A DNA stretch of 18,371 nt from Dissophora ornata (lineage: Eukaryota; Mortierellomycota; Mortierellomycetes; Mortierellales; Mortierellaceae): NCBI GenBank assembly GCA_025201705.1, contig MU617233.1, forward strand, positions 1-18,371. The letters run 5' to 3'. Numbering within the stretch: the stretch's first letter is position 1; every line of letters starts with the position of its first letter. Below the pieces are notes generated by a model. It saw only the letters and a program-made list of their open reading frames with translations, made no database searches and was not told the DNA's origin. Shown here piece after piece: positions 1 through 7,514 of this stretch. The position numbers and the translations under genes were made by a program.

Positions 1-661
1 GTGTGAATGGCGTTCATGAATGGAGAACACGTGTTGTTTCTCTCAGTTGCAATGACATGTTTCTTCTCTGTTATCCTTTTTTTAATCATTTTTTTAATAT
101 CCATTTTTCAATATCCGAGCCGCCAAAAAGCATCGAACACAAAACATAGAAGGCGTTGGAGAAAGGCTTCTCCCAATACGGGCACCTGCTCAATGAGCCA
201 CATGGCTATGTTGTCTATCGTAATTTGAACGGGGATGACGCGCTAAACTAATCCAGGAAAATCCTGCGTGAACATGTCTGAAAAGTTGCAGCAATTTCAT
301 TGTGGACAAAGGAGGATCTGGACACGTATTAGCGAGATCACTTAATTGCTGATCGCGGCTTGAAATTCATATTCTGCGAATGTTGATCATGCTTTTTCAG
401 GCTAGGCGCAGCAAGCTCAAAATGCAAGCCCCAAGAAGCGAGATCGTTTATCTTCAGACGAAGGGTCCGTCCACACAACCGTTCTTATTGGTCTCAAACT
501 AATTACAAGGGCATATTTTGTCGTAATGACAGGGCCGCCCATCATCCAACCACACAGACTAGGAAGCCTGGGTTCGCGATGGTCGGCCTTAGTGGGACAT
601 TATCTGACATCCCACTCCATGGCGCGCATGTATTGAGCAAAAGCTCTGGAGAGTCTATGGA

Positions 662-1020
662 CTAGTAGAAGGTGACCTTGATGTGCATGTTCAAGTTGAT
701 AAATTGGCGTTTTCGTACTCTGTGATCCCTAACGCGTTCTTCCTGGACATCAATGCATTCCTGAGCGCGTTTTAGAGCATGGGCACGACGCTGTTCTCGA
801 CTTTCGCAGGTCTCTCGTTTCTCATTTGAGGAAGGGCCATACAACCTATGGACCTGCTAACGTTTTTTGTTCTGCTACGCTTTCTTGTCAATTCCTCCTC
901 CTCCTCTTGCTGCTGTTACTTCTGCTGCTTGTGAAGCTGCAGCTTGTCATTTTCTTGGTACTTCTGCTTTCGGACAGCAGGAATCGACTGAAAGTGGTAT
1001 TGAAACGACCGGTTTCTTAG
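662..1020 (-). pseudogene. Possible decayed gene fragment encoding a charged, Q/E-rich coil
   Basis: Read on the minus strand, 1020 to about 900 gives a Lys/Gln-rich stretch, then an in-frame stop, then a run of Gln and five Glu. A shift of frame leads into a 60-residue segment (844 to 662) very rich in Arg, Glu and Lys, with a heptad-like spacing. High charge over more than 100 codons, interrupted by a stop and a frame change, is what an eroded coiled-coil-like coding region would look like. I do not recognise the parent protein. A transposon-derived or low-complexity origin is possible, and chance composition around the CTC/CTG repeat at about 895–950 is not excluded. Confidence 0.25.
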
Positions 1021-1500
1021 TCAATTACGTTTAGAGAGGGTTGGATTCGAAAACGAGCCACACGACCCACTCGAGCCGCCACAAAATGAAACGAGCCTCC
1101 GTAAAAACGAAACATGCACAATCTCACTTGGGCCAAACGGTGGAGTCTTCTTTGTCAAGTGCAGCGGATCTTGTAAGGGTATGCAGCAATAAAACGTCAA
1201 CAGACGAGGGGATTGACCGTCAGCTTAACCTCCGGCTCGTTGCGCAGAGAAAGCTCTGGGATCTAGAGGTGCTCGAGGTTGTGCATCTTAGAATCTGTAG
1301 CTGGATGCGAGTCGGTGGTGTAAAGCAACACTATGCTGCCTTAGACCTCATGGACTTGTCATGTTTCAGATAACGATGACAACAAATCGCAGGGGAGAGT
1401 GTTTTGCAGCCTGGTTGCCAGACTAAGAGCCGTCTGTTCGGTAACACTGATCATCGTGCGTGACTGTCTTCTGAGGCAATTGACTTGGTTGTCACGCTGG

Positions 1501-1592
1501 CCTTTTTGATCCAACGCTTGTCTCTCTCTCTTCCCCTCTTCTTTTTTCAACCATAGTAAAAAGCACACACGCACACGCACACGCACATCACA
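1501..1592 (+). promoter_or_regulatory. Pyrimidine-rich core promoter and CA-repeat leader
   Basis: A C/T-rich stretch at about 1515–1548 is followed by alternating CACACG units at 1564–1588, and then by CACA directly before the ATG at 1593. CT-rich tracts just upstream of the start are typical of filamentous-fungal promoters. No clear TATA box was found. The assignment rests on position and composition only. Confidence 0.4.
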
Positions 1593-2081
1593 ATGAACGA
1601 CCTCAACGACCGCCACCCCTCGTGCGTGCACTCGAACACCCACCACAACACTATGTCCATGTCTGACCAGTATTCCGCGGTGGGTTCTTCCTCTTGTACC
1701 TGCGAGGAATGCTCTCGCTTCAAGCTCCCACTCCAGTCCGAGCAGTCCTCGGCCATTAACGATATGCTGCTGCAGCAACACACCAATACTGCGATGAACT
1801 CTTCGTCCTCAGCCCACGACAGGGGCACCTCGAACTCGTCGACCACCCCTCCAACCACGTACCTTGCCCGAAGATCCTCCACTGTAAACACCGCGATGTC
1901 ACCCAAGATGCAGCCTGCTGGTTTTGGGTTGGGGGGATCCACTTCATATGTGCATCCGCCCCAGAGACGAGCGTCGCTCGAGTTCCATAACCGAGAGCGA
2001 TCCTTCCAACAGCACTCGACAGCTTGCGATTGCCAAGGATCTGGTGTGGGCTGTGGATGTTCCTTTACCTGCGACTGTTGA
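1593..2081 (+). CDS. Small Ser-rich protein with C-terminal CxC cysteine pairs (unknown function)
   Basis: This is a 162-residue single-exon protein. I do not recognise a named family. The middle is Ser/Thr/Gln-rich and probably disordered, with Arg-Arg-x-Ser type sites (RRSS near residue 93, RRAS near residue 125) that could be phosphorylated by basophilic kinases. Cysteines sit at both ends: CTCEEC near residues 34–39, and six cysteines in the final 19 residues, arranged as CxC-x6-CxC-x3-CxC and ending at the last residue. Paired CxC motifs are known from copper-thiolate clusters in metallothioneins and from the regulatory repeats of copper-fist transcription factors, so metal binding is a reasonable inference. 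No copper-fist DNA-binding domain is visible. The ATG has a good fungal context (CACAATG), with a CT-rich leader before it and AATAAA 241 bases after the stop. A long frame on the opposite strand is treated as a shadow because it lacks these flanking signals. Confidence 0.6.
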   Translation: MNDLNDRHPSCVHSNTHHNTMSMSDQYSAVGSSSCTCEECSRFKLPLQSEQSSAINDMLLQQHTNTAMNSSSSAHDRGTSNSSTTPPTTYLARRSSTVNTAMSPKMQPAGFGLGGSTSYVHPPQRRASLEFHNRERSFQQHSTACDCQGSGVGCGCSFTCDC

Positions 2082-2321
2082 GCGACGAAAGAGCTATATA
2101 ACACGAGCAACAGAGGCTTGAGACGATCCCAGGGCGTTTTTTCTCTTCCCTCTCATTTTCTTTTTCATCTTTGACAGCATGTCGATAGGTCTCTTAGCTA
2201 GTCAGAAGAGGGAATCTTTTCTTATTTCTCCTCTTGCTCCTCAAATACTTCCACTTGTACATATCCCCAATATCCTTCCCACTCCTTGCTTTTTCTAGTA
2301 CGCCTGCTGTAATACCTCACA

Positions 2322-2327
2322 AATAAA
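2322..2327 (+). terminator. AATAAA polyadenylation signal
   Basis: This is a canonical AATAAA on the plus strand, 241 bases after the stop of the CxC-protein gene. The 3' UTR between them is strongly pyrimidine-rich. Confidence 0.5.
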
Positions 2328-3085
2328 GAGCAGCAGATCTGAAAGAGGAACTAGAGTTGGCCCTGTTTCACTCAGAACGCCGTGGAGAATGAAGGCACAT
2401 GAGCTGTCTAGTGGATTTTAGGCCACACACTGATAACGTTTCGAGAAATCGATTCGCCAACTAAGGAGAATAAACAAAAAAAAAAAAAATCAAATTCATG
2501 CAAGTTGGGTAGTGGAGCGGAGACCTACTTCCCCCACAACTCTTATCCGGGGAAGAATAAAGCGCGCTCCACGTGATACGTATGGCAGCCCCTCAATTTG
2601 AATTGGTGGTCGGTTTGTCTTCTTCCCCATCTTATTCTGGTTGACTTTGCTTGAGGATGGAAAGACAATTTTATGCTTGACAGCGGTGCTTTGTATGCTT
2701 GACGTGACAATTGTTTGCATCACTCTGCCATCGGCGGCAGCGAATGCCGCTGGACGTCAAGTTTATCAATTTCCTGGAATGTCACTGTGCGGAGGTTCAA
2801 CCGTTCAAGTCACACCAAAAGATCCTCTTCGTTCAAGTTCTGCTTTGGTTGCAATTACATAGTGCCCACTTTCATTTCAAAACGCGTACGTTTCCACTCC
2901 ACCAGATGCAATTTCCATCATATTTCATGTCAAACAGCTATTATTGTATGTAACCGAATCACTTCAATATGAGAAGTATGATTTTCCAAGGTTGCGTCTT
3001 CAGGCACAACGCAAGAAATATCACTTTCCTTATGATGGCCAATGGGAGAGGAATAGTGATGCACGGGAAATACAATCAACTTCAG
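2328..3085. other. Intergenic region between convergent genes
   Basis: This separates the 3' ends of the plus-strand CxC gene and the minus-strand secreted-protein gene. It holds a run of 13 A at 2476–2488. A 55-codon ATG frame starts at 2695 with a hydrophobic N-terminus, but it has no other support. I see no RNA gene and no confident coding sequence. Confidence 0.5.
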
Positions 3086-3091
3086 TTTATT
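3086..3091 (-). terminator. AATAAA polyadenylation signal (minus strand)
   Basis: TTTATT on the plus strand reads AATAAA on the minus strand. It lies about 37 bases after the TAA stop of the secreted-protein gene, which supports the minus strand as the coding strand there. Confidence 0.55.
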
Positions 3092-3127
3092 TTAAGCGAG
3101 ACTAAGGCGCATGCTTTCTGTGACAGT

Positions 3128-3691
3128 TTACTGCTGCCTAAATCTGATCTCATTGACCTCCTTGACCTCTTCACCAGGCACATGAATAAACTCGGCATGC
3201 TCTTTAATGTACTTGGCCTTGTCGTCGTTATTTTCGTGACTGGACAAAGCGCGATCGCTGTTTTCGGACATCTTCACAAAGTATGTGATCTTGGTTATGG
3301 GATCAGTGTAGGTGTGGCAGTCGAGGAGTCTCTCATCAAGGTGTTCCCCTCCATCAACATGGCAAGTTCTTGGCTCTCCGAAATGTTCAGTCATAGTGGC
3401 ACCAGTAATGACGGCAATATCACCAAACTCAAGACAACTGCTACCAGTCCCCAAAACAACAGCGCAGTTGTTCCCGTGCTGAGACGAGAATGCTTTAAGA
3501 GTATAGGTGAGAGTAGAAAATCCTTCGACACTCAAGTAGAGAGTGTTTGGTTTTCCAGACGAACACGGGAGTACCGACGATGTTTGCCCGAGCCCTGTAC
3601 AATCTTTGTGATTGAGAAAAAAGCCTACCCAGGCACCCTGGACCACTTGCAGTAGTGCAAGAGAAGCAACCGTCAAGCACTGGAGTTTCAT
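3128..3691 (-). CDS. Small secreted six-cysteine protein (unknown function)
   Basis: This is a 187-residue protein. The N-terminus MKLQCLTVASLALLQVVQG is a typical signal peptide: one Lys, a hydrophobic core, and small residues before a cleavage point near residue 19–21. The predicted mature chain has six cysteines, enough for three disulfides, and a beta-type Gly/Thr/Val-rich core. The last 45 residues or so form a charged, hydrophilic tail. I do not recognise a family. Small size, a signal peptide and an even cysteine number fit an extracellular protein or effector candidate, but that is inference. The ATG at 3691 is chosen because the longer frame has only a TTG upstream. Upstream, GTAAGT at 3836 and CAG at 3721 define a likely 116-base 5'UTR intron. 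AATAAA follows 37 bases after the stop. A 228-codon frame on the plus strand overlaps it and is judged a shadow. Confidence 0.65.
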   Translation of the reverse strand: MKLQCLTVASLALLQVVQGAWVGFFLNHKDCTGLGQTSSVLPCSSGKPNTLYLSVEGFSTLTYTLKAFSSQHGNNCAVVLGTGSSCLEFGDIAVITGATMTEHFGEPRTCHVDGGEHLDERLLDCHTYTDPITKITYFVKMSENSDRALSSHENNDDKAKYIKEHAEFIHVPGEEVKEVNEIRFRQQ

Positions 3692-3720
3692 AAATGTATC
3701 GTGGAACAACGCTGCGAGCT

Positions 3721-3836
3721 CTGATTTTGTAAGTGGGTTTGCGGGAGAGATTTAACAGCGCGTCAGTTGGGAAGAGCAAGGATTGATAGTCATTTTTAAC
3801 ATGAATTAAAAGCAGTGGTGGGTTGACTAGACTTAC
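3721..3836 (-). other. Probable 5'UTR intron of the secreted-protein gene
   Basis: On the minus strand a perfect GTAAGT donor starts at 3836. A CTTAC-like branch sequence followed by AAAATCAG ends at 3721, 29 bases before the ATG. The 116-base length fits the other introns in this window. It lies wholly upstream of the predicted start codon. Confidence 0.5.
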
Positions 3837-3839
3837 GAG

Positions 3840-5720
3840 GTGTGGGGGCGCGAATGAGCGATGCAGCAGTGTTGGGAGGTGTGTTTGTGTGTAAAGAACT
3901 ATTGACCTGAAGAAGGAAAAACACATTCCTTTTATAACTGAGGTCCTCGGAAGAATCATCGTGATCAAGTTGAGCATGTCCAAAGTCTTGCCAGCCGCTG
4001 TAAGTTGTTTATCTGACATGAACCTGTCTTGCCGTTGTGTCTTCCGATGTTTGCATCCGTTAACAAAATATCGGCGGAGAGAGATTGGATTATGTTTCCT
4101 TTCTGTCCTGCCCCTCGTTTTGTTGTTGCTGCATGAGAGAGATAGACATCTATACTCGAAAAGGAAATTAGATGGTGTTTCCTAGGCTTGATCTTCGCTC
4201 GACCCAGCCTAGGCTCAACCTAGGCTAGTTCTAGACTTGTCAGAGATGCGCCCTCTACGCTGCAAGGTCCGCGGACTGATGGATGGGTCTCTGGATGGAT
4301 TCAAAGAATCCAATTCAATGGCCCTATTTAGCCCACTATAAGTGCTCGCCTATCCTCTTTCCATCCTGTTTTTTTGCCACCAACCTTAACCAGTTTAAAG
4401 AGTAGCCGCTAACCTTAAATATTACCAGCCTCTTCCAGGAGTACTTGAATGAAAACTAATGTGCTATTCAAGCAATTAACTAGTAGTCAAACAACGGATC
4501 CGCTTCTTGGGTCTAGAAATTGAAGGATGCATAGGCTCCGCGTGATCCGCCGCAAAGACGATGCCGGGGAATGAGAAAATCAGATGCAAAAAAATAATAG
4601 CGCTCAGTGAGTTGATTCTGTCAGCATGCTACCTGAGCAACTGTCACGAGTCACAGCTGCATTGTTGTCGACATTCAGTGCTGGGATCTTTCTCCATTAG
4701 CAAAGATGGTCCAACATCCCTCCATACACCTGCTCTCCATCTGAGAAGTTGTAGTCTCCCTAAGAGATTCAGAAATTGGCGATGTTGTTCAAAGTACTGT
4801 ACTTTCAGCAGCAAGGCAGTTTGCTCAATGCTAATGCCTTAGGTGTTCATTACACAGTTGCTGATAGTCTGCTGAGTGTATTTATTAAAGTTTGTTATTT
4901 TTTTTGCGCACAAAGTATCTCTGACACTCGTCTTATACATCATGAATCGTAATGATACTTCAGATGAACTTGGACGGCGCTTAGCCCCAAATATCGGTCC
5001 TTGTTCATCTTCAGGCTTGATGGAAAATGACTATGTATACACCGATGGCGGGTGAAGCCGTCGACATTGCATCTGTTTCTTGAGTTGGAATAGTTGGTGG
5101 ACGCGTCGACAACTGAGGCAAGAGCTATCTATGTACTGGGCCATGAACAGCCAGTGCGGGGTAATATCCTCTTTATGATGACTTGCCGTCACAGCCCTCT
5201 GAATGCGCTGGAAGATAGGTTCTATTGCCATTATTGTGCTTGTTGAAGGGTCGCGAAACTTGCGGATATTGTGTAATTGTGCAATCCTTGTGATTTGGGC
5301 AAATTTTCATTAGAGCCTTGTGGCGATTTCTGAGCAAGTCTGTTTGTCTACTATAAAATTGACATAGAACTCCGTCGTTCAAACAGTGCTGTGACTTGAA
5401 GGGTAGTCCACCAAAGCTTTAGCAGAGGAAGCAAGGTACGGATGGATGTGAGTCCGCTTTGTAGCTATTCGATCCGGTACGTACTTAACGATCCAATGGC
5501 AAAGTGCTCTCCAGTCCTCAAGATCCACGTCTAGACTAAGCCCGTCGATCATCAGCGCCGTAAAAGTCCAATCAAGGCGCCGCCGCGATTCGCGACGACT
5601 GCGATGGGTGTCAATGATACTATGCGTGCAAAAAAAATAGGACCGTCGCGTTGACTTTAACAAAGGCGTCAAACTTCAAGAGTGTCAACCGCTCAATAGA
5701 CACCCAGAGGGGTTTCCTTG
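3840..5720. other. Long region without a confident gene
   Basis: About 1.9 kb. Several minus-strand frames resemble coding sequence but are short and broken: about 4841–4660, 5231–5031, 5382–5173 and 5672–5379. Some look protein-like, with Cys pairs such as SCLSCRR. None has a recognisable domain, and I could not join them into one gene by consensus splice sites. They may be remnants of a decayed gene or exons of one I cannot resolve. The 4181–4226 palindrome cluster is entered separately. The strip near 3840–4000 is presumably promoter for the secreted-protein gene. Confidence 0.45.
4181..4226. repeat. Three copies of the CCTAGGCT palindromic octamer
   Basis: CCTAGGCT occurs at 4181–4188, 4208–4215 and 4219–4226. 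The middle copy is part of the perfect palindrome AGCCTAGGCT (4206–4215). Three copies in 46 bases is well above chance for an 8-mer. The cluster could be protein-binding sites or a small stem-forming repeat. It lies about 340 bases upstream of the 5' intron of the secreted-protein gene. Confidence 0.5.
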
Positions 5721-5723
5721 AGC

Positions 5724-5734
5724 TTTATTTTATT
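5724..5734 (-). terminator. Two AATAAA signals overlapping and following the GTPase stop codon
   Basis: On the minus strand AATAAA occurs twice in 11 bases. The first copy (5734–5729) contains the TAA stop codon itself and the second (5729–5724) follows at once. If used, the 3' UTR would be only about 20–30 bases long. Confidence 0.45.
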
Positions 5735-6533
5735 TCGACAGGTGTTTCAATGCAATTCCGGCTATAGTTTTGGCAGAATTCGGACCCTGAAGCGCAAACA
5801 CCGTGACCACGGTAGCAACCGCTACAGCTCCAACAACGAAGCCGCCAATACCAGCTGCTATGGCTGCTTTGAATGTTGTGACGTCCTTATTGGTCGCCTC
5901 AATATTCTTATGAAGAGACACTGGAACCGGCATTTGCTCCCTGACTTCTCTAAGGATATCATCTCCGAGGGCCATATTCTCCAGAGCAGCTTCGTCGAAC
6001 ATCACCAAAAGCACGCCACTGATCTTGATGTCAAAAAAATAGCCTTCCATTTTCAAAGACTCGAACGCGCTCTGAAAGTTGTCATGACAAAATTGTCGTT
6101 TGCACCACTCTCTAATTTTCTTGCTCATAATCTGATTGATGATAACGCGGAACTCAACCTTCGCACCGCCGACTTGACGTACGCATTCGTTCACTTTAGA
6201 CATCACGACCCAGTCCTGATTGGGCAGGCCACGATTATCAGCCTTTACGACAAAATAAATCTTGTAGTCATATCCTTTCTTCAGAGCCTCGGTGAGTGCC
6301 TGAGCGTTTCGCTTTGTTCGACTTTCGTCAGGCTCATATAAGCCAGGAACATCCATCAACACCACTGGTTGGCCATTGATGTCGATTCGAGTTTCGGAGA
6401 TCTCAGTGGTGAATCCCTTTCGGAACGAGAGGCCTGCAGGAAAGTTCCCGCCGATTTGTGAAAGCAGGGTACTTTTTCCGGACCCAGTGTTTCCAATAAA
6501 TAATACGGCGACTTGGGGTTCATTGGATTTCAT
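5730..6533 (-). CDS. AIG1/IMAP-like GTPase with C-terminal membrane segment
   Basis: This is a 267-residue P-loop GTPase. G1 is GNTGSGKST at residues 14–22. A Thr in GFTTEI (40–45) is the likely G2 residue. G3 is DVPG at 61–64, followed by LYEPDE as in the AIG1/Toc34/septin-like (TRAFAC) class. The expected G4 (NKxD or TxxD) is not canonical: the best candidate is NQIM at 133–136, after a hydrophobic strand. Residues 223–248 form a Gly/Ala/Val-rich hydrophobic stretch with small-residue spacing (AAGIGGFVVGAVAV), long enough to cross or insert into a membrane. A short basic tail follows. It is inferred to be a membrane-tethered GTPase whose target is unknown. The ATG at 6533 leaves 13 residues before G1. 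The frame is open further upstream but has no ATG. A GTAAGT at 6667 suggests a 5'UTR intron. GTP rather than ATP binding is assumed from the family. Confidence 0.75.
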   Translation of the reverse strand: MKSNEPQVAVLFIGNTGSGKSTLLSQIGGNFPAGLSFRKGFTTEISETRIDINGQPVVLMDVPGLYEPDESRTKRNAQALTEALKKGYDYKIYFVVKADNRGLPNQDWVVMSKVNECVRQVGGAKVEFRVIINQIMSKKIREWCKRQFCHDNFQSAFESLKMEGYFFDIKISGVLLVMFDEAALENMALGDDILREVREQMPVPVSLHKNIEATNKDVTTFKAAIAAGIGGFVVGAVAVATVVTVFALQGPNSAKTIAGIALKHLSK

Positions 6534-6560
6534 GCCGCAGTGCTTGCGGGAGATAGGCAG

Positions 6561-6667
6561 CTTGAAAGAATAGGATGGACCAGGCACGACACGAAAAGTG
6601 GAGTTTGTGGATTCAGGAAATGAAGCGTAAAAAGTAATGACTCCTGGATGAGTCTTTGCCTACTTAC
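6561..6667 (-). other. Possible 5'UTR intron of the GTPase gene
   Basis: GTAAGT starts at 6667 on the minus strand. A pyrimidine-rich acceptor, TATTCTTTCAAG, ends at 6561, 28 bases upstream of the chosen ATG. The length (107 bases) matches neighbouring introns. Just before the donor lies ATGTCGC. Splicing would fuse it out of frame with the main ORF, making a short upstream ORF that stops just after the main start. Other acceptors are possible. Confidence 0.4.
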
Positions 6668-7469
6668 GCGACATCCTGAAAATCAACGTCAGTTCCTGTC
6701 CTATCCGTCCTTTCCATACGAGGGCGGGGCGAATTCAGCCCCACCGCCCCCTGCCTCCAAACAACTCACTCTCTATCGGTGAGTAGGCCCATCCTCATTT
6801 GTTTATTGTCACTTGTGGCAAAGGCTCATTGTGACCATTGGATAATCTCTGGCTTGTCGCTGTTTTTCTATTTTGTATTTTATTTTCGACTTTGACGTCT
6901 ATCATGCAGTGTTTTTGGAGGTCTGTTCGCCCTCCCGCGACTTTCCTTTTCCCTCGATATTTCTCTATTCATGCAACCATGGGCACTAAGAGATGAGCAC
7001 TGTAGTTACTTGACGATGAGAGTAAGCCGCCTTAACCCATAGAACTGCCACCTAGTATCCCTGCCACTTGAAAATATCCTTGAGAAAAGAACGCCAATGC
7101 TATAGTAGTGCAGTTGCGCAACTATTTTGACATTTCGATTTCTCTGGTCGAAATAAGTTCCAACGCGTACAGGATCAGTTCCTTTTGCACTGTGCTTCTC
7201 TGTCCATATTCTTTCCCATCACATTGCGGCCCAATCCACAAAAGAAACAATGCCATCTAGGAAAACGCCAAAAAAAAATATACCGCGGTTAATCATGCGG
7301 TCATGGGCGCTACGCAGGATTGCAAAAAACCACATATTGATTGACCATTGCGTTTGCCACGGGCTAAAAGTCGCAGGAAACGGCAACGGAGGGTCTTTGG
7401 GCGCAAGCTTTGAGAAAAAAATAATAATAATGGCGTAGCTACACCGCCTTCTGCAGTCTAAATCAGCTG
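6668..7469. other. Intergenic region: GTPase promoter and PEX1 downstream flank
   Basis: A GC-rich patch at about 6720–6755, with GGGCGGGGC and CCACCGCCCCC elements, lies just upstream of the GTPase leader and could bind GC-box or C2H2 regulators. On the plus strand a 62-codon ATG frame at 7250–7438, Lys/Arg-rich, follows a CT-rich leader and AAACAATGCC. It has no recognised domain and no room for many exons before the PEX1 3' end, so it is noted but not called as a gene. Confidence 0.4.
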
Positions 7470-7475
7470 TTTATT
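7470..7475 (-). terminator. AATAAA polyadenylation signal of PEX1
   Basis: AATAAA on the minus strand, about 40 bases after the TAA stop of PEX1 at 7515. Confidence 0.6.
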
Positions 7476-7514
7476 GTGATCTATGATGATGCAGCATCCT
7501 ATTTCTCACTCTCA

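Larger units (their letters stand above)
1..1592. other. Left-end region with no confident gene
   Basis: I see no intact gene here. Open frames are short, most lack an ATG, and none shows a recognisable domain. The part from about 662 to 1020 reads on the minus strand like decayed coding sequence (entered separately). The last 90 bases, from about 1500, are pyrimidine-rich and then CA/CG-repeat rich, and probably form the promoter and leader of the gene starting at 1593. Confidence 0.6.

Noticed and set aside
7..228. 73-codon plus-strand frame with a hydrophobic N-terminus
   Set aside because: The hydrophobicity comes from T-rich sequence. There is no supporting signal and no family.
1359..2110. 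Two long minus-strand frames opposite the CxC-protein gene
   Set aside because: They have no promoter or polyadenylation context and no recognisable motif. The plus strand has a CT-rich leader, a good ATG context and AATAAA.
2496..2600. Possible structured RNA or tRNA
   Set aside because: The segment is GC-rich with short inverted pieces, but there is no A/B box and no cloverleaf can be formed.
2695..2862. 55-codon ATG frame with a signal-peptide-like start
   Set aside because: It is short, with no leader or polyadenylation support and no conserved pattern, so chance is likely.
5718..6341. 207-codon plus-strand frame
   Set aside because: It lies antisense to the GTPase, which carries clear P-loop and DxxG motifs on the minus strand.
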